Below, one piece after another: positions 41,446 to 54,067 of a stretch of DNA of 64,000 bases. The position numbers and the translations under genes are program-made. Within the stretch, counting starts at the first letter, position 1. Every line of letters starts with the position of its first letter. The stretch spans positions 242,235,797 through 242,299,796 of the forward strand of contig CM037879.1 of the NCBI GenBank assembly GCA_021292165.1, read 5' to 3'. This DNA is from Shinisaurus crocodilurus. Its lineage: Eukaryota; Chordata; Lepidosauria; Squamata; Shinisauridae. The notes under the pieces are model-generated. The model made no database searches and was not told the origin of the DNA. It saw only the letters and a list, made by a program, of their open reading frames with translations.

Positions 41446-44117
41446 CAAGGAGAGGCCATAATGCAGGCAGCTGTGTTGATTCATATCAGCAAAACACTTC
41501 TAGCAGTTCCCATCTCTACCAGGAGATCTTTTATAATGCTATTCGGTCTTAATTGCCCATTCAAGACCATGCCACTCCAGAATATTTTTCATTACAACAG
41601 GGATAGCTCATTTTCTCTTTGCTGAGAAAATTCCTCCTAATTCATCCCCCAAATTCAAAATTATTTACTCCAGAGTAAGTGCACAGCCCCAATTCAGATC
41701 TGAGACATGACACTCTGGAAGGGGGAGTTAAGTCCCCACATACCTATTTTCATCCTGAAATTCCATTCCCCCTATGCAGGGGGGGGGGGTGTTAAGAAAA
41801 TAAAATAAAAATATTTTTTAAGCCCACACAGATGCGGGGGAAGCTGTAAACTCCTTCCTGGAGTGCTGTGGTCCCAATCTGGAGCCAATCACGCATAGCT
41901 CAGCTATATATGATTACAAGAACATTTAGTTTGACCCTAGGCTCTAGGAAACGGGGAATTCTTGGATGCGGGGGGAGCAGACATCACCAGCATCCCCGCT
42001 AATCAAAAAATGCTGGTATTGCATCCCTGTGAGCCTTGGCTCCACCACGCCACTGCTTACAGCGAACCTGTCACATTGCAGCTCTTATTATTAAAGCTGT
42101 TGCCCACATTTCTTTACTCACATCTTCATTCATGGTGGTGGTGGTGAATGTTTCTCATACTGAACATGAGTACAACAGGCCTTAAACAAAAGCGGCTATC
42201 CCACAACATGATCAGCTTAAGATATTTGCCAAACAATGATGTCACTCTCATATGCATAACCCATTCCTGTACTACCGCTAAACGCGATACAAGCAGACTT
42301 CCACACTGCAGCAGAATCAAGCTAATACGCTCCAGTATCAAGACCATCATAAAAACACCAGCGGTTCTTCAACAGCCAAAAGTGGAATACTAGAATTCCA
42401 GTTATCTCGCTTGTAAATTTTCCACTGAGAAAATACTGATGATATACATCGCAAGCAGGGCTATATACTTTGCAGGGGGAAATCTCCAGAGGAGATATCA
42501 GTCTTGCCTAGTGGCACTCAAATCTCACACAGGAGAATGCCTATACCTTCAAACTGGATAATGAATAGTTTTACTTTCGCATTGCGATGCACAGATTTGT
42601 GCAATAATTTTAACGCTGGGAGGTTGTTCCTGTGCAAAGAGAAGATAAATAATTGTTACTTGCACTTCCATTATCAGAGACACACGCTGCACAAGGAAAA
42701 AGGAGGGTAAATTCGACAAATCTGACACATTTTCTCACACTCTATGCCCTCTAATATCTGACAGAGAAAAATAGACATTTTAGCAACGTGTACCAAAGAC
42801 TGTTGTGCCTCTATAATACCATCAGTCATATAAGGTTATAGAAGCAACACAAATGTGTTGCATCAGATTTGCAAGCAGACATATCTGAATAAATGTTTAG
42901 CATCAGCGAAGTGGAAAGTGCACAAAACTCACAGGAAATTGGTTGAAATGCTGAAAATGTGCCACCATGACAAAGAAGCAGATTTTCAAGAAGCAAATCC
43001 AACAGTTGGTGTACAGAAGGAAGCTGCTAGAACACTTTACATTATAGTAGCACTTACAGGAAACTTCTGTCTGTTCTTATTTTTGTTTCAATGTCTCTTT
43101 CTGCTGCATTAAATCCTACACAGTTGTCATTTTCTATCATGACTGAGTATTTCAATGGGAGGCACTCCCATGTCTTTTCCTAAACTTCAGATCTCAAATG
43201 GTTCTTTTTAATGCAGATCTGAATGCAAACCAAAAAGTCATATTTATTGGGAGTTTTACTTTGAAGGCTCTTATTATGAAACCATTTCTGGTTACAAAGG
43301 AAGAAAAAGCATCACCTAAGGAAAGAGGGGTTGTGCAAAGGTAATCCTGGAACCAGAGAGCTTGACAGGAGCCTGGCATGTTTTGGAAGACAGAATGAGC
43401 TAAACAACATTTGCTGACAGTAACAATCTTGGCAGCTGCAAGAAGATATAATTAGAGTTGCTCTTTTCTCTTTTTTTCCCTGTGTCCATGATGGTTTGCA
43501 TCAGAATCATTTTCTTGAAGCAGTCAATCATCTTCTCCCCAGGCCGCTGTCACAGAGAGAGAGCAGCAGCTGAACTGACAATGTTATTAAGGTGGATGTT
43601 GTTTTGGTCCCTTTAAGTAAAATATTGTGACAGGATATGACCATTAGTATGTCTATTCAAGCATCCTTCCTACAGCATTAGTATGGTTTTGATGTCAACG
43701 AGGAACATACCCATGATTATCTCAACTACTGCAAAACAGATGGAAATCAATTCTTCTTCTTCTTATCTCAGGCAGTCCCTTCTACATTACCAGCTATCAC
43801 AAACAAGCTTATAAAACTGAGTAAGATGCCCAGTTTCTCCCAGATTTTAAGTGTGTGAAGTATCCCTGGTGCCCAAATTGTCTATCCTCCTCTCTGCTAG
43901 TTCACACTTGTAGTCAATTTCAAGTCTAGTTTCATCATTATAAAAGAATAGTCAACACAACTGAGGAAATGCATAAAATAGGATAAAACTTTTGCTTATA
44001 CTGCGAAAGAATCAAGTTTCAGCATGGGCCTTACAATTGGCTCGGCTTTCTGGTTTACTCCAAATCCGGAGGCCTAGTATGCTGAGCCTTGCTTCCAGGC
44101 AGCCTTCCTGGGACATT
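41028..44117. other. Mostly plain sequence with simple repeats
   Basis: No gene, RNA gene or transposon that I can support in 3.1 kb. It contains a (CA)n tract (41418-41445), a G run near 41780 and a short (GGT)n run at 42132-42146. Confidence 0.4.
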
Positions 44118-44120
44118 TAA

Positions 44121-44237
44121 GGTGCAATCCTATGCAAGTCTAGACAGAAAAAAGGCCTACAGCTCCCAAAATGCCCCAGCCCCAAAATGCTGGGAGTTGT
44201 AGCCTTTTTTCTGTCTAAACTTGCATAGGATTGCACC
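44121..44237. mobile_element. Palindromic MITE family A, copy 5, TTAA on both sides
   Basis: GGTGCAATCCTATGCAAG...GGATTGCACC with TTAA at 44117-44120 and 44238-44241. Other copies show TAA or CTAA, so the target is TAA or TTAA. Confidence 0.8.
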
Positions 44238-44579
44238 TTAAGTAACCCAAAAGGATAAACTACTAGACCATCTACAGAAACATGCAGCTTGTGTCTTCTA
44301 CTCTGTCAAAACACTTTTACACTACTGAGCCCAGAGTTTTCAACTTTGCCAACTTGGTATCTTACCACTCTATGCTATTATTTTAATATTTCTTTATTAC
44401 CAACTGTAAGCAGGTCACATTCCCAGCAAACCTGGGGCAGCTCTCAGCCCAGAAAGCTTATATGAACATCAGAAAGTTAGTGCACACATACCAGGCCTGG
44501 TTTTTGAATGGAAACTGCCTTGGTCGCCCTGTGGAATGACCTTTGCTGAGAGAAGGATAGCGGGAGTGTAACCCTGTTG

Positions 44580-44745
44580 CAGGACCGGTGCAAGGCAGTT
44601 TGGTACCCTAGGCAAGATCAGATATTTAGCGCCCCCCCTTCCCACTTGAGAGCACTGTATTTTTTTTTCAAGGCGTTTCTGGCGCCCCCTTTAGCCTTGC
44701 GCCCTAGGCAGCTGCCTAGTTGGCCTAATGGTAGCACCAGCCCTG
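44580..44745. mobile_element. hAT family P, short copy, 7 of 8 duplication bases
   Basis: Starts CAGGACCGGTGCAAGGC and ends GCACCAGCCCTG. The flanks CCCTGTTG and CCTTGTTG (44572-44579, 44746-44753) differ at one base. Inserted in L2 coding sequence. Confidence 0.92.
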
Positions 44746-44753
44746 CCTTGTTG

Positions 44754-45830
44754 ATTCCCTTGGACCTCTCAGCAGCTTTTGATATCATCGACCATGGTAT
44801 CCTTCTGGATAGGCTATTTGGGAAGGGTATTGGAGATACTGCACTGCATTGGTTCCACTCCTACTTGGGTGGCCAATTCCAGAAGGTGGCGCTGGAGGAT
44901 TATTGTTCTGTCCTTTGGCAGTTATGCCATGGGGTGCCACAGGGCTCTATTTTATTCCCCCATGCTGTTCAACATCTACATGAAACCACTGGGGGAGGTT
45001 ATCTGGAGATGTGGACTGAGGTGTCACCAATATGCGGATGACACCCAGCTCTATTTCTGCTTTTCATCAAATCCCGGTGAGGTAGTTGATGTTCTGAACC
45101 AGTGCCTGGATATGGTAATGGACTGGATGAGGGCCAATAAACCAAGTCTCTATCCAGACAAGACAGAGGTACTGTTAGTGGGTGGTTCTTCTGCCTGCCC
45201 TGGATAAGTGCTATTCAACCTGTTCTAGTGGGGGGTTGCACTACCTCTAAAGGATCAGGTTCATAGTCTGGGGGTGCTTTTAACTCCAGAGCTGTCATTG
45301 GAGATACAGTTGGCCTCAGTGGCATGGAGCACCTTTTATCAGCTTAGGCTGATATACCAACCATGACCCTATCTGGACAGAGATCGCTTAGCTACAGTTA
45401 GTTATCCATGGTCTGGTAACCTCTCATTTGGATTACTGCAATGTGTTATATGTGGGGCTGCCTTTGAAAACAGTCCAGAAAGTTCAGCTGGTTCTAAATA
45501 GGGCAGCAAGATTGTTAATGGGGACTGGCCAATATGACCATATTATGCCAGTGCTTTATGATCTGCACTGGCTGCCAGTCCATTTCCAGTCCAAATTCAA
45601 AGTGCTGGTATTAACTTAAAGTCCTCAGTGGCATGGGGCCAGGTTATCTGAAGGATCATCTCCTCCTATATACACTTGCCCAGACCTGAGATCATCCTCA
45701 GATGCCCTTCTCTGGGTGCCCCCTCTGAATGAGGTGAGGTGGGTGGCTACTAAGGAGAGGGCCTTTTCAGTGGTGGCACCCCGGTTGTGGAATGACCTCC
45801 CTAGAGAGGCTCGCCCAGCACCTACACTGT
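44754..45830 (+). pseudogene. L2 ORF2 reverse transcriptase and C-terminal region, broken
   Basis: Encodes DLSAAFDIIDHGILLDRL (RT block 3), ALHWFHSYL, then GVPQGSILF, where an inserted base shifts the frame near 44955. In the next frame: SPMLFNIYMKPLGEV, the catalytic YADD (45031-45042) followed by TQLYF, and MRANKPSLYPDKTEVLL. Later blocks DYCNVLYVGLPLKTVQKVQL and NRAARLLMG (from about 45428) are in another frame. The order is that of L2-type LINEs. At least two frameshifts and stops inactivate it. Confidence 0.9.
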
Positions 45831-46093
45831 AGTCTTTGTAGCACCAGGTGAAGATCTTTTTTATTGTTAGCCCTTCAGTTTTAAAAATTGTGCATTTTTA
45901 ATTCTTTACACTGCTGCTGGCTTTTATTTTGTTTACTTCTTCGGTTTTATACTTTGTAAACTTACGGTTTTATGTTATGATTGATGATGTCATTGTATTC
46001 CATGGTTTTAAGCTGTGTTTTGAAAACTGCCCAGAGAGCTTTGGCTAATGGGCGGTATAGAAACATAACAAACAAACAAACAAATAAATTTCT

Positions 46094-47552
46094 GATCTCA
46101 AACCCATGAAGAAATGAAGGTCAAAGAGAAAATGGGAGAAGTACTCAAGCCCAAAGGAAGAAGAGGAAAGGGGAGGACAAGTGCAGCACTCCCGTGAGGC
46201 AGGCTGAATCCCCTCCAGCAGTGGGTCAGGAGTGGTGGTGGATCACACACCCCTCACCAGGAGGGCGCCTGCAGGCACTGCCACTGCAGCATCAACGTTG
46301 CCGTGGCAAATGCTGCAGTGGGAGAGTGTCCAGCAGGGCTCCTTGGAGCAGACCCCCCCCCCCGCTGTCACTCTGAAGACTTTACCAGAGTGAGAAATCA
46401 GGCAGATGGGCAGGCAGCTTCTCCAGACAGCCTGCCTACCCAATTTCTTGCTCTGTACAGGCAGTCTTCAGGGACACGCCTCATAACGCCTCGCACCGAG
46501 GAAGGACCTCTCAAAGCGCAGCATTCTGTCCAGGGTGGCCCTCCGTGGAGGACAGCCCAATGTCTCATTCAGGTGGGGGGGTGCAGCGCAGGGAGCAGGT
46601 GGGGCAACATCAGTGGTAGTGAGGGGAGCAGCAGCACACATCTTCCCACCTCAAGGGACATTGTGCACCACTGCTGGGAAATGAAGACATCAGACAGGGT
46701 GCTCCTCCCTATCTCAACATTATGCCTGCACCAAGTCAGGGAGACAAGATGGGATGAGCTGACAATGTAAAAACCAGGGATGGGAGTTGTTTATTGCTAT
46801 ATCTGTCCAGCTTATTCCCAAGGGTGTGGGCGGGATGGGTAACAACTGACTGAGGAGAAGGCAGAGCTGATAACTGTAGGCTAGAAAACATCTAGGATGT
46901 TGTGGTACACTTCTAGAGATTTAGTGCAAGGCAGTGGATGTGCAACTTTTGGCAATGCAAGACCTCCCACTGCCACCCTCTCTCTCTCTCCCAGTTTGAG
47001 CCCCAGCAGCATTTACAAAGGGTTGGATCCAGGATCTGCATTCCATGACAGGAAGGGACCTTCTGTGAGAGGGAGGGCTCTGTTCATGGAAGGTCCAATT
47101 TTGGGGGACCCCCTCCCCAAACTTTCACACACACACCACCCCATTCAGCAGGGTCTCCTGATTCTCTGTGTAGTATCTTCATGGGCCTTGAGGTCTGCTG
47201 TGGGAAGGCAGAGACTGTAATGTCTCCATCCACTGGGGCTGTTGATCCAGCATAAATCTGTATCCAACCCATTGAGTAGAATTTTCAAGATCCGTAGCTC
47301 AAAAACAGTCACATCTTAGTGATACAGCCACACCTACATCACTGTGGCACCCTACTCTGCAAAACTATACACAAGAATGCAGTGTTCTATCCAGTCTATC
47401 TTATAGATTCTTTCCCCGGTATTTGCCCCCTCCGTGTAATGTAGTGGGGTAGCCCTTATTGTAACAGGTTAATTTCAGGATATCATCATCTTTGAGGCAA
47501 AAGTAACATTCCACAACTACTATTAAATCAGGATGGGAGAATCAAGCAAAGT
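46094..47552. other. No gene recognised; short low-complexity tracts
   Basis: GC-richer than its surroundings at 46190-46770, with a C run at 46352-46363. Open frames here are low-complexity and match nothing. A weak inverted motif pair of the GGGTTGGATCCAGG type occurs near 47021-47102. Confidence 0.35.
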
Positions 47553-48192
47553 GATGATCCTATGAGCCCTAGACACAGGACCGGTGCAAGGCAGTTTGGT
47601 GCCCTAGGCAAGATCAGATATTTAGCGCCCCCCCTTCCCACTTGAGAGCGCTGTATTTTTTTTCAAGGTGTTTCTGGCTCCCCCTTTAGCCCTGCGCCCT
47701 AGGCAGCTGCCTAGTTGGCCTAATGGTAGCACCAGCCCTGCCTAGACAGAATCTAGAGGGCCATAGGATGCTTTGGATTCCCAGCTCCGAGGTCGGAAAA
47801 GTGCTCTGACCTCAGAGCTGGGGATCCGCGCTTGGATCGCCCTCCCCTCCCCTTGCAGCCAGTGTGGAAAGAATCGCACCGGCTCCTTCCCCGAGGTTGT
47901 AAGACTGACCTTGGAGAAGGGGTGAAGAGGGCATTCCAGGGGGCGGGGAGGGGAGGGAACTGGGTCTGCCAGGAAACTGGGTCTGCCAGTACCGTGGAGG
48001 TGCTCCAGCCTCCTTCCCTCTCTGTCTGAAGCTCCACAGCTAGACAGCCGAAATTGGCCATCTAACTGATTTGCAGGGCAGGAGGAGCAGGGAGGTGAAG
48101 ATCTCCCCCACGTTCCTTCTGCCCTGCATAGGATGCCCGTAATCCTCAGAGTTCCGAGGCTTATGGGCATCCCGATTGGATTGCGCCCTTAA
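47553..48192. mobile_element. GC-rich repeat family Z, copy 2, with nested hAT
   Basis: From GATGATCCTATGAGCCC to GATTGGATTGCGCCCTTA, homologous to 18985-19318. The hAT family P copy at 47576-47740 splits it near its left end. Confidence 0.6.
47576..47740. mobile_element. hAT family P, short copy, perfect 8-bp duplication
   Basis: CAGGACCGGTGCAAGG...CACCAGCCCTG; CCTAGACA flanks both sides (47568-47575, 47741-47748). About 97% like 44580-44745. Confidence 0.95.
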
Positions 48193-48774
48193 TCTATTTT
48201 GTATCTCCTATCTCAGGGTCTTTCTTTTCCCCTATTTAATCTTGACTAAGAACATGTTTTGCCTTTCTGTGCTTGCCCAGCCAGAATGATTTTTTATTTT
48301 TTTTATTTTTTTGGCAAGCCGATGATTTAAGCTCCATGATTATTCTCCATTAAACTGCTGCAGAAATGCCAGTCAGGCATTATGATTTTTCCACTCCAGC
48401 TGTGCTGAACCACAAGTAGATATGAAGTAATTGACCTTGTTGTTCACTGAATTGTACAATGCTTTGCTACCTACTGTTTTGTGCCACTCACTTCGCTTCA
48501 CGCATCTTCTAAAGTCGTGACCTTTGTGGTGGATATTACTCTCCAAAATATTCAACAAGAAAAAGAGGGGAAAGGAAAAAAGAGGTTTTACAAGCATTGA
48601 ATACAACGAGTCCCACATGCCTGAAACAGTAGGGCCAAGCAAACTGCAAATTGCAAATCTAAAATGAAATGGGCAACATTATTCTCTAATAGGAAAGAAG
48701 AAAAATCTCCGATAAGTGTATAGATATGGTAAGACAAATTCAACACTATCAGGTGGAAGAGAAATACCATAGAG
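48193..48774. other. No gene or repeat recognised
   Basis: AT-rich plain sequence. Confidence 0.4.
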
Positions 48775-48893
48775 CAGCCTTCCCCAACCTAGTGCCCTCC
48801 AGGTGAGTTGGACTATAATTCCCATAATCCCCAGTCACCCTGGCCATTGTGATGCACCAGCTCATCTGGAAGGCACCAGGTTGGGGAAGGCTG
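48775..48893. mobile_element. Palindromic hAT-type MITE, 119 bp
   Basis: Perfect terminal arms CAGCCTTCCCCAACC. The flanking 8-mers (CCATAGAG, TATTATTA) do not match, so the target duplication has been lost or the ends are misplaced. Confidence 0.75.
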
Positions 48894-49004
48894 TATTATT
48901 AGAACCTACCGAGAGGACCGAAGCATCCATTCATGGAGAAAGTATGGGCTGCAAATGCTACACTGAAAAAACAATGCAGCTTTCACCTAAATATGTAACT
49001 TCAG

Positions 49005-49168
49005 CAGGGCCGGTGCTACCATTAGGCCAACTAGGCAGCTGCCTAGGGCGCAGGGCTAAAGGGGGCGCCAGAAACGCATTGGGGAAAAATACAGTGCTCT
49101 CAAGTGGGAAGGGGGGCGCTAAATATCTGATCTTGCCTAGGGCACCAAACTGCCTTGCACCGGTCCTG
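49005..49168. mobile_element. hAT family P, short copy, perfect 8-bp duplication
   Basis: Opposite orientation to the other short copies: CAGGGCCGGTGCTACCATT...GCACCGGTCCTG; AACTTCAG flanks both sides (48997-49004, 49169-49176). Confidence 0.95.
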
Positions 49169-49303
49169 AACTTCAGCAAATATATTTTACAAATTACAAC
49201 TTAACTATCTGGATCTCAGAACAGCGCTGCACTAGCTGCTCATTAAAGTTCTATGCAAGTGTCCATTCTGTGTAGAAATGAGCTCGTGGAGTGGTAATGC
49301 ACT

Positions 49304-49425
49304 TAGTGCCAGTTCCAGGTGTTTGAGGGCCCTTGGGCAAGGGGGCTCTTGCCAGTGGGCCCCTGCTGGTGTGTGGGCTTTTGGCAGGTGCCTGACTATG
49401 CCTACCTTTGACCTGATTGGGCTCT
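49304..49425 (-). mobile_element. hAT-like family X, internally deleted copy
   Basis: Both ends of family X are present (GTGCCAGTTCCAGGTG and GCCTACCTTTGAC), but the roughly 240-base middle of copies 1-3 is missing. Confidence 0.6.
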
Positions 49426-49467
49426 ATGCCTGACATTCGTGCACTGTTTGTACAAAAACCTACTTTA

Positions 49468-49469
<2 letters not shown>

Positions 49470-49501
<32 letters not shown>
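49470..49501. repeat. (CA)n microsatellite
   Basis: About sixteen CA units. Confidence 0.95.
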
Positions 49502-49503
<2 letters not shown>

Positions 49504-50037
49504 CTCCTGACACATTCACTGAACGTATGAGGGGAGAATGGGATCATACCATCTAGCCGCCCCACTACACCAGTTCTCCTCTCTGACTATGTCTCCGATG
49601 TCAGCTCATTCAACTGAACGCATGAAAAGAGTCCCTACTCATGTGATTGGGTTTCACATTCCACAATTACATGGAAGCCTCTGTGTTTATATATCTAAAT
49701 TGCAGGCCCCTTTCACATGTTTGGCTGAATGCATGGGCATCAAAAGGCATGACCAAAGAAGGGACACAATGACACTGAGATCATGAACATGTAACGGGCT
49801 TCATGCACTTGAGAATTTTTGTAGGTGGTCTACATGTAATTGGTTGGTACCATGCAAAATTGGAATGTACTGATTGCATGAAGGGGGCCTATGCACATTC
49901 AGGTGTATGCACACAGACTCCTGGAAAATGTGGAAATCAGGGGCAGGTGTGGGAGAAATTCGTTCAGATCACATTTCCATGCAAATTCACCTAATTTCAA
50001 ACCTTTGAACCACTATCCAAACTAAAACTCAGTTAAG

Positions 50038-50162
50038 GAGCAATCCTCTGCAAGTTTAGACAGAAGAAGGCCTACAACTCCCAGCATGTCCCAGCCAGCT
50101 TGCTGGAGCATGCTGGGAGTTGTAGACCTTTTTTCTGCCTAAACTTGCAGAGGATTGTGCCC
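50038..50162. mobile_element. Palindromic MITE family A, copy 6
   Basis: GGAGCAATCCTCTGCAAG...GCAGAGGATTGTGCCC. Note the CTCTGCA/TGCAGAG change on both arms. Confidence 0.78.
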
Positions 50163-51940
50163 TTATCCTTCTAAATTCACACATTCTTCAGGGGTTAGAT
50201 TAGAGAAAGAAAAATGGGACAAAAGCAAATAAATATACATTTTTTAAAAGTACATCTAAGAATAACAACATCCATTTTAAAAACATGGTAATAATGGTAA
50301 TTATCACACTGCAAAATTGCTTGTGATTACTTTCTCAGTTTTAATATATATAAATGCCTGCAGAGATCTCTGAAAAGATGGAGTGGGAGTGAAGGTGATT
50401 TGCAGAACTTCTTCAGATGGGTGAACTCTACAGATGTCAATATAAAATTTGATACACACTGTAATTCCAGAGACATCCATTTTCCAGGTCTGACTATAAA
50501 AAACAATCTAGAAACCATCTATATACAACTATCTATAGAAACCCTTCTGATTAAAAAAAATACCTATTTAAAATATGATAGTTCACACTCCAGGCTGCTC
50601 AGACAAAATTTACCATATTTTGTAAATTTTCTCATATTAAGATGAAATTGTACCAAGGAAGGTAATTTTGTACAAGAATCTTGTGTAATGAGCTAATGTG
50701 CATTCATTAATGTGGATTCGCGCAAGTAGGACAAAATTCTCCTACAAAAATCCAATTACATCAAGAAGAGGATGATGGAACGGAAGATGCCTGACAACCC
50801 ACAAAACACAGACGGAACAGTTTAAACAAAATCTGTACATCCCTACCCATAAATAACTGTGAGGAGAGATTGATGAGTGCACAATAAATGCCTCATGTAG
50901 AAAAGTTATGTAAAGGAAAGTGCTGCATTGGCTGGTCAAAGCTGCAGTTGTGCATCATTTTAATTTAAACTATGTCCCCGAGTGTGAGAGTGACAGTGAG
51001 CTGAACCAATCAGACACTGCCTTCAGGGTCATGTGGCCAATGAGGACTCAGGAGCTGTGAGAGGCTCACTGCCACTCTTGCACATGGGAAATACTTTAAA
51101 TTATATACTTTAATTTTAAATTTGAGTATCAGGCAGTGGTAAGTAACCCGACCGCTGGGAAAGCCAATGGCTTTGGGTGGAGGAGCTTGACCAGGAGGCT
51201 TGTGGAGCCTTGAGGAATTAAATTGTCTCTAAATTCCACCTGACCTTGGGCAACAGCAGTGTCAGCACTGACTGGAGGCCAAGGCAAGGGATGCCAATTG
51301 GGCTTCGATGTGGAAAACTGCGGGTGAGATGGCAGCCATCATAACTGCCCATAGCACTGCAATGTGGAAGGCAACAGAAAACCACCACATTATATTTTCC
51401 AAGTATACTCGTCATGACTTGACAGTCTAGCCATGATGATGTCCAACTCCTGGTAGGAGAGGAACAACAACAACAAGAAAAACTTTAAATCAAAATGCCA
51501 TGCAGCTGCAAATCTTGACCAGCTGGTGAAGCCCTTTCTTTTACTGCACACCATGGCTCACCACCATCGACCTACTGCTTTTCACCACCTATTCAGGGTT
51601 GTTGGAGGCCCCTTGGACCAAGGGGCCCCAGACCTGTGTCCTGTTGTCTGGCTGTAACAGCACCAGTGATTAGGCTATGATCTGTACATAAAAATGTAGG
51701 GCCAATCAGCCTTAAAAAAAGGCGTGGCAAAGGTGAGAAATGATGCAAATATAGCTTATGACTAAAATGTTAATGTCTCATGAATAAACATAATAAAAAT
51801 GATTTTAAAATCCCTTCTTCAGGGGAACAGAAGTATTACAAACAACAACAAAAACAACCAGAGTGTGAACACTGACTCAAAGACACTTGCTCATGAGTGG
51901 AACAAAATAATCTCTCAAGTGCCAGGGCTCCATTCCTGAA

Positions 51941-51971
<31 letters not shown>

Positions 51972-52699
51972 ACATAATTTCATTTACGATCATCACCGTA
52001 TTTTATTGTTTTCTCATGTTTTACAATTTTATCATGTCTTGGCTATTCAGAATTGTTGTGTGCAGAAATAAATGTACCTTCTAAAGTATAGTTAAGCACC
52101 CTCTAAATGGCACTTACTGTTTCGCTCTTAAGAAGCTGGCAGAATGGCTGTCATACTGCTGAAACATCTAAATTGGCAATCCTTGCACCTTTTGTTTATG
52201 TTTTTAAAATGTAGCTGATTAGACCTAACTGTCTGGCCTCCTTGCTTGGTTTTTGAAGTGTAAACAGAAAATGCAAATTGAGAAAAATGTGAACTCAACA
52301 GATATTCACACTCAGGAGTTTTCTTTTGTGTTATATCCTATGGGAAAGAAAGAAAAGAAATATTATGTAATTGGTCCCATCCAGAACTCTGCAGGGCTCT
52401 GATTCCCACACAGAGCTCCCACAAGAATGAGTTGTTCCCATTCTATATTGGGTACACATGAGACTGGGGAGGTGGTAATATGTATTGCAGCAGATTGCTA
52501 GGAGTTGCCAGTGCAGAGTTCCTCTAAGTGTGTAAATATGCCTCTGAGGCCCTTTCAGGATAATACCCCTTGCAACCTTCTAAAATACCTCTGGAAAATT
52601 GGATTCCTAGGGAAAGCTGTGGACAATGCAAAACAGAAGGACTTGACTGCTGAAAGTACTGCTGGAATAAATGTTTGCCTTTTGAGACTAGGTGCAAAT
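50163..52699. other. No gene or repeat recognised; (GT)n tract
   Basis: Plain AT-rich sequence for 2.5 kb with a (GT)n run at 51938-51967. Confidence 0.4.
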
Positions 52700-52779
52700 G
52701 CTTATGAAGCTGACCACAATGTAGCTGCCTTGAGTGGCATATTTTGGTAGAAAGGCAGGGTATAAATCAAATAAATAAA
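52700..52779 (+). mobile_element. Retroposon 3' tail (L2/SINE-like)
   Basis: GTAGCTGCCTTGAGTGGC, then GAAAGGCAGGGTATAAATC and AAATAAATAAAT. Confidence 0.6.
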
Positions 52780-52781
52780 TA

Positions 52782-53039
52782 CAGTAATACCTTGGATTGC
52801 AAGTAACTTGGTTTGAGAGCATTTTGCAAGACAAGCAAATTTTAAAATATTTATTTAATTTTGTTTAACTTGATATACAAGCGACGTCTTGCAATACAAG
52901 TACTGTTTTTAATGTAATGTTTAAATTAAAAATCTCTGTACAAATTTTTTGGGGGGAGGATTTTGTTTTGATATAAGAGTGTTTTGGATTACAAGCACGT
53001 TTCCGGAACGAATTATGCTCTCAATCCAAGGCATGACTG
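52782..53039. mobile_element. Tc1/mariner-like MITE, 258 bp, TA duplication
   Basis: CAGTAATACCTTGGATT and the complement of CAGTCATGCCTTGGATT form the ends, each next to TA (52780-52781, 53040-53041). No transposase. Confidence 0.88.
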
Positions 53040-53250
53040 TAAATGTATTCCCACAATTTGGGAAGGGTGAAGATGGGAATGAATAAGTAAGCAATTAAGG
53101 ATAGACAAATCTATTCATTTCAGTTTCCGATCCTAAATTCAGTTTGTCTCGAACTTTGAGAATTGGGGGGGGGGAGTTGACATGAATATTTGTATCAATT
53201 TGTATCAATGGAATAAAGAGATGAAGTCTGAGGATATTGAAAAATATGTA

Positions 53251-53420
53251 CAGTATTTTTCCATGTATAAGACTATACTTTTTCCTAAAATTGTTAGACT
53301 AAAAATTGAGGGTCGTCTTATACACGGAAGTAAGCCGAGGAGAGAACCGCGCGGTTGCGAAACTGCCCAGTGGGGATCGTCTTATACATGGGGGCGTCTT
53401 ATACATGGAAAAATACGGGG
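53251..53420. mobile_element. Tc1/mariner-like MITE, 170 bp, TA duplication
   Basis: CAGTATTTTTCCATGTATAA and the complementary right end ATGGAAAAATACGGGG, with TA on both sides (53249-53250, 53421-53422). Internal GTCTTATACA units repeat three times. Confidence 0.85.
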
Positions 53421-53422
53421 TA

Positions 53423-54067
53423 TGTGGTTTTATTCCAAGAAGTAGCTCTATGCATTTCGGCCCTGAATATCGTAGGCATTTCTTGGCACCCACTAATGTT
53501 TGTTATAATGTGCCAGTTCTTTCTAATGATTTGCCACATGGATAATGTTAAAGTAAAGTTAATCTGACTAGAAGATGTTTCTTTTTGTTTTTTTCAGAAG
53601 AGCAGTGTGTATTGTGTGTCTTGCTCTACAAAAGCTGTTATCTACCACTTTCTTTTGATATCCTCTATCCACCAAGTGAATGGTCTCAGTGGATCATGGG
53701 TTGGATCCAAAGGTAACCTCTGCTCATAGAAGGAGTCTCCACTCACAGAAGGAGTCTTCATTTATGGACCAACGCCTTCAGTGAGTGGAAGGGCACTTTT
53801 GGATCCAAACACAAGTTCCTTTGATCAGTTATCCCATGCTATGCTAGGCATGTCTGTTCTGAGTAAACTAAGCTGGCATACTCAAAACTAAGCAATGGCA
53901 ACATGGAATACTGGCCTACTTCGGATATACATATTATCGACAACAAGCCAAGGTATGCATGAACTTTGTGCCCATGTGCCCTGTCCTCACATTGCCCCTT
54001 CCCTCCTTCCTTCTTGATGGTCCACAGTCAACACAGCAAGTCATCAATTAATCATAGATTCCTATTC
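53423..54067. other. No gene recognised
   Basis: A weak palindrome with TTGGATCCAAA at 53703 and TTTGGATCCAAA at 53798 may be another old MITE. The rest is plain. Confidence 0.35.

Larger units (their letters stand above)
44490..46093 (+). mobile_element. L2 LINE, 3' half, with nested hAT copy
   Basis: Starts within ORF2 upstream of the reverse transcriptase block and runs to the 3' end (CCCAGAGAGCTTTGGC, GGGCGGTATAGAAACATAAC, then AACAAACAAAC). A 166-bp hAT family P element at 44580-44745 interrupts it. Decayed by frameshifts. Confidence 0.88.
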
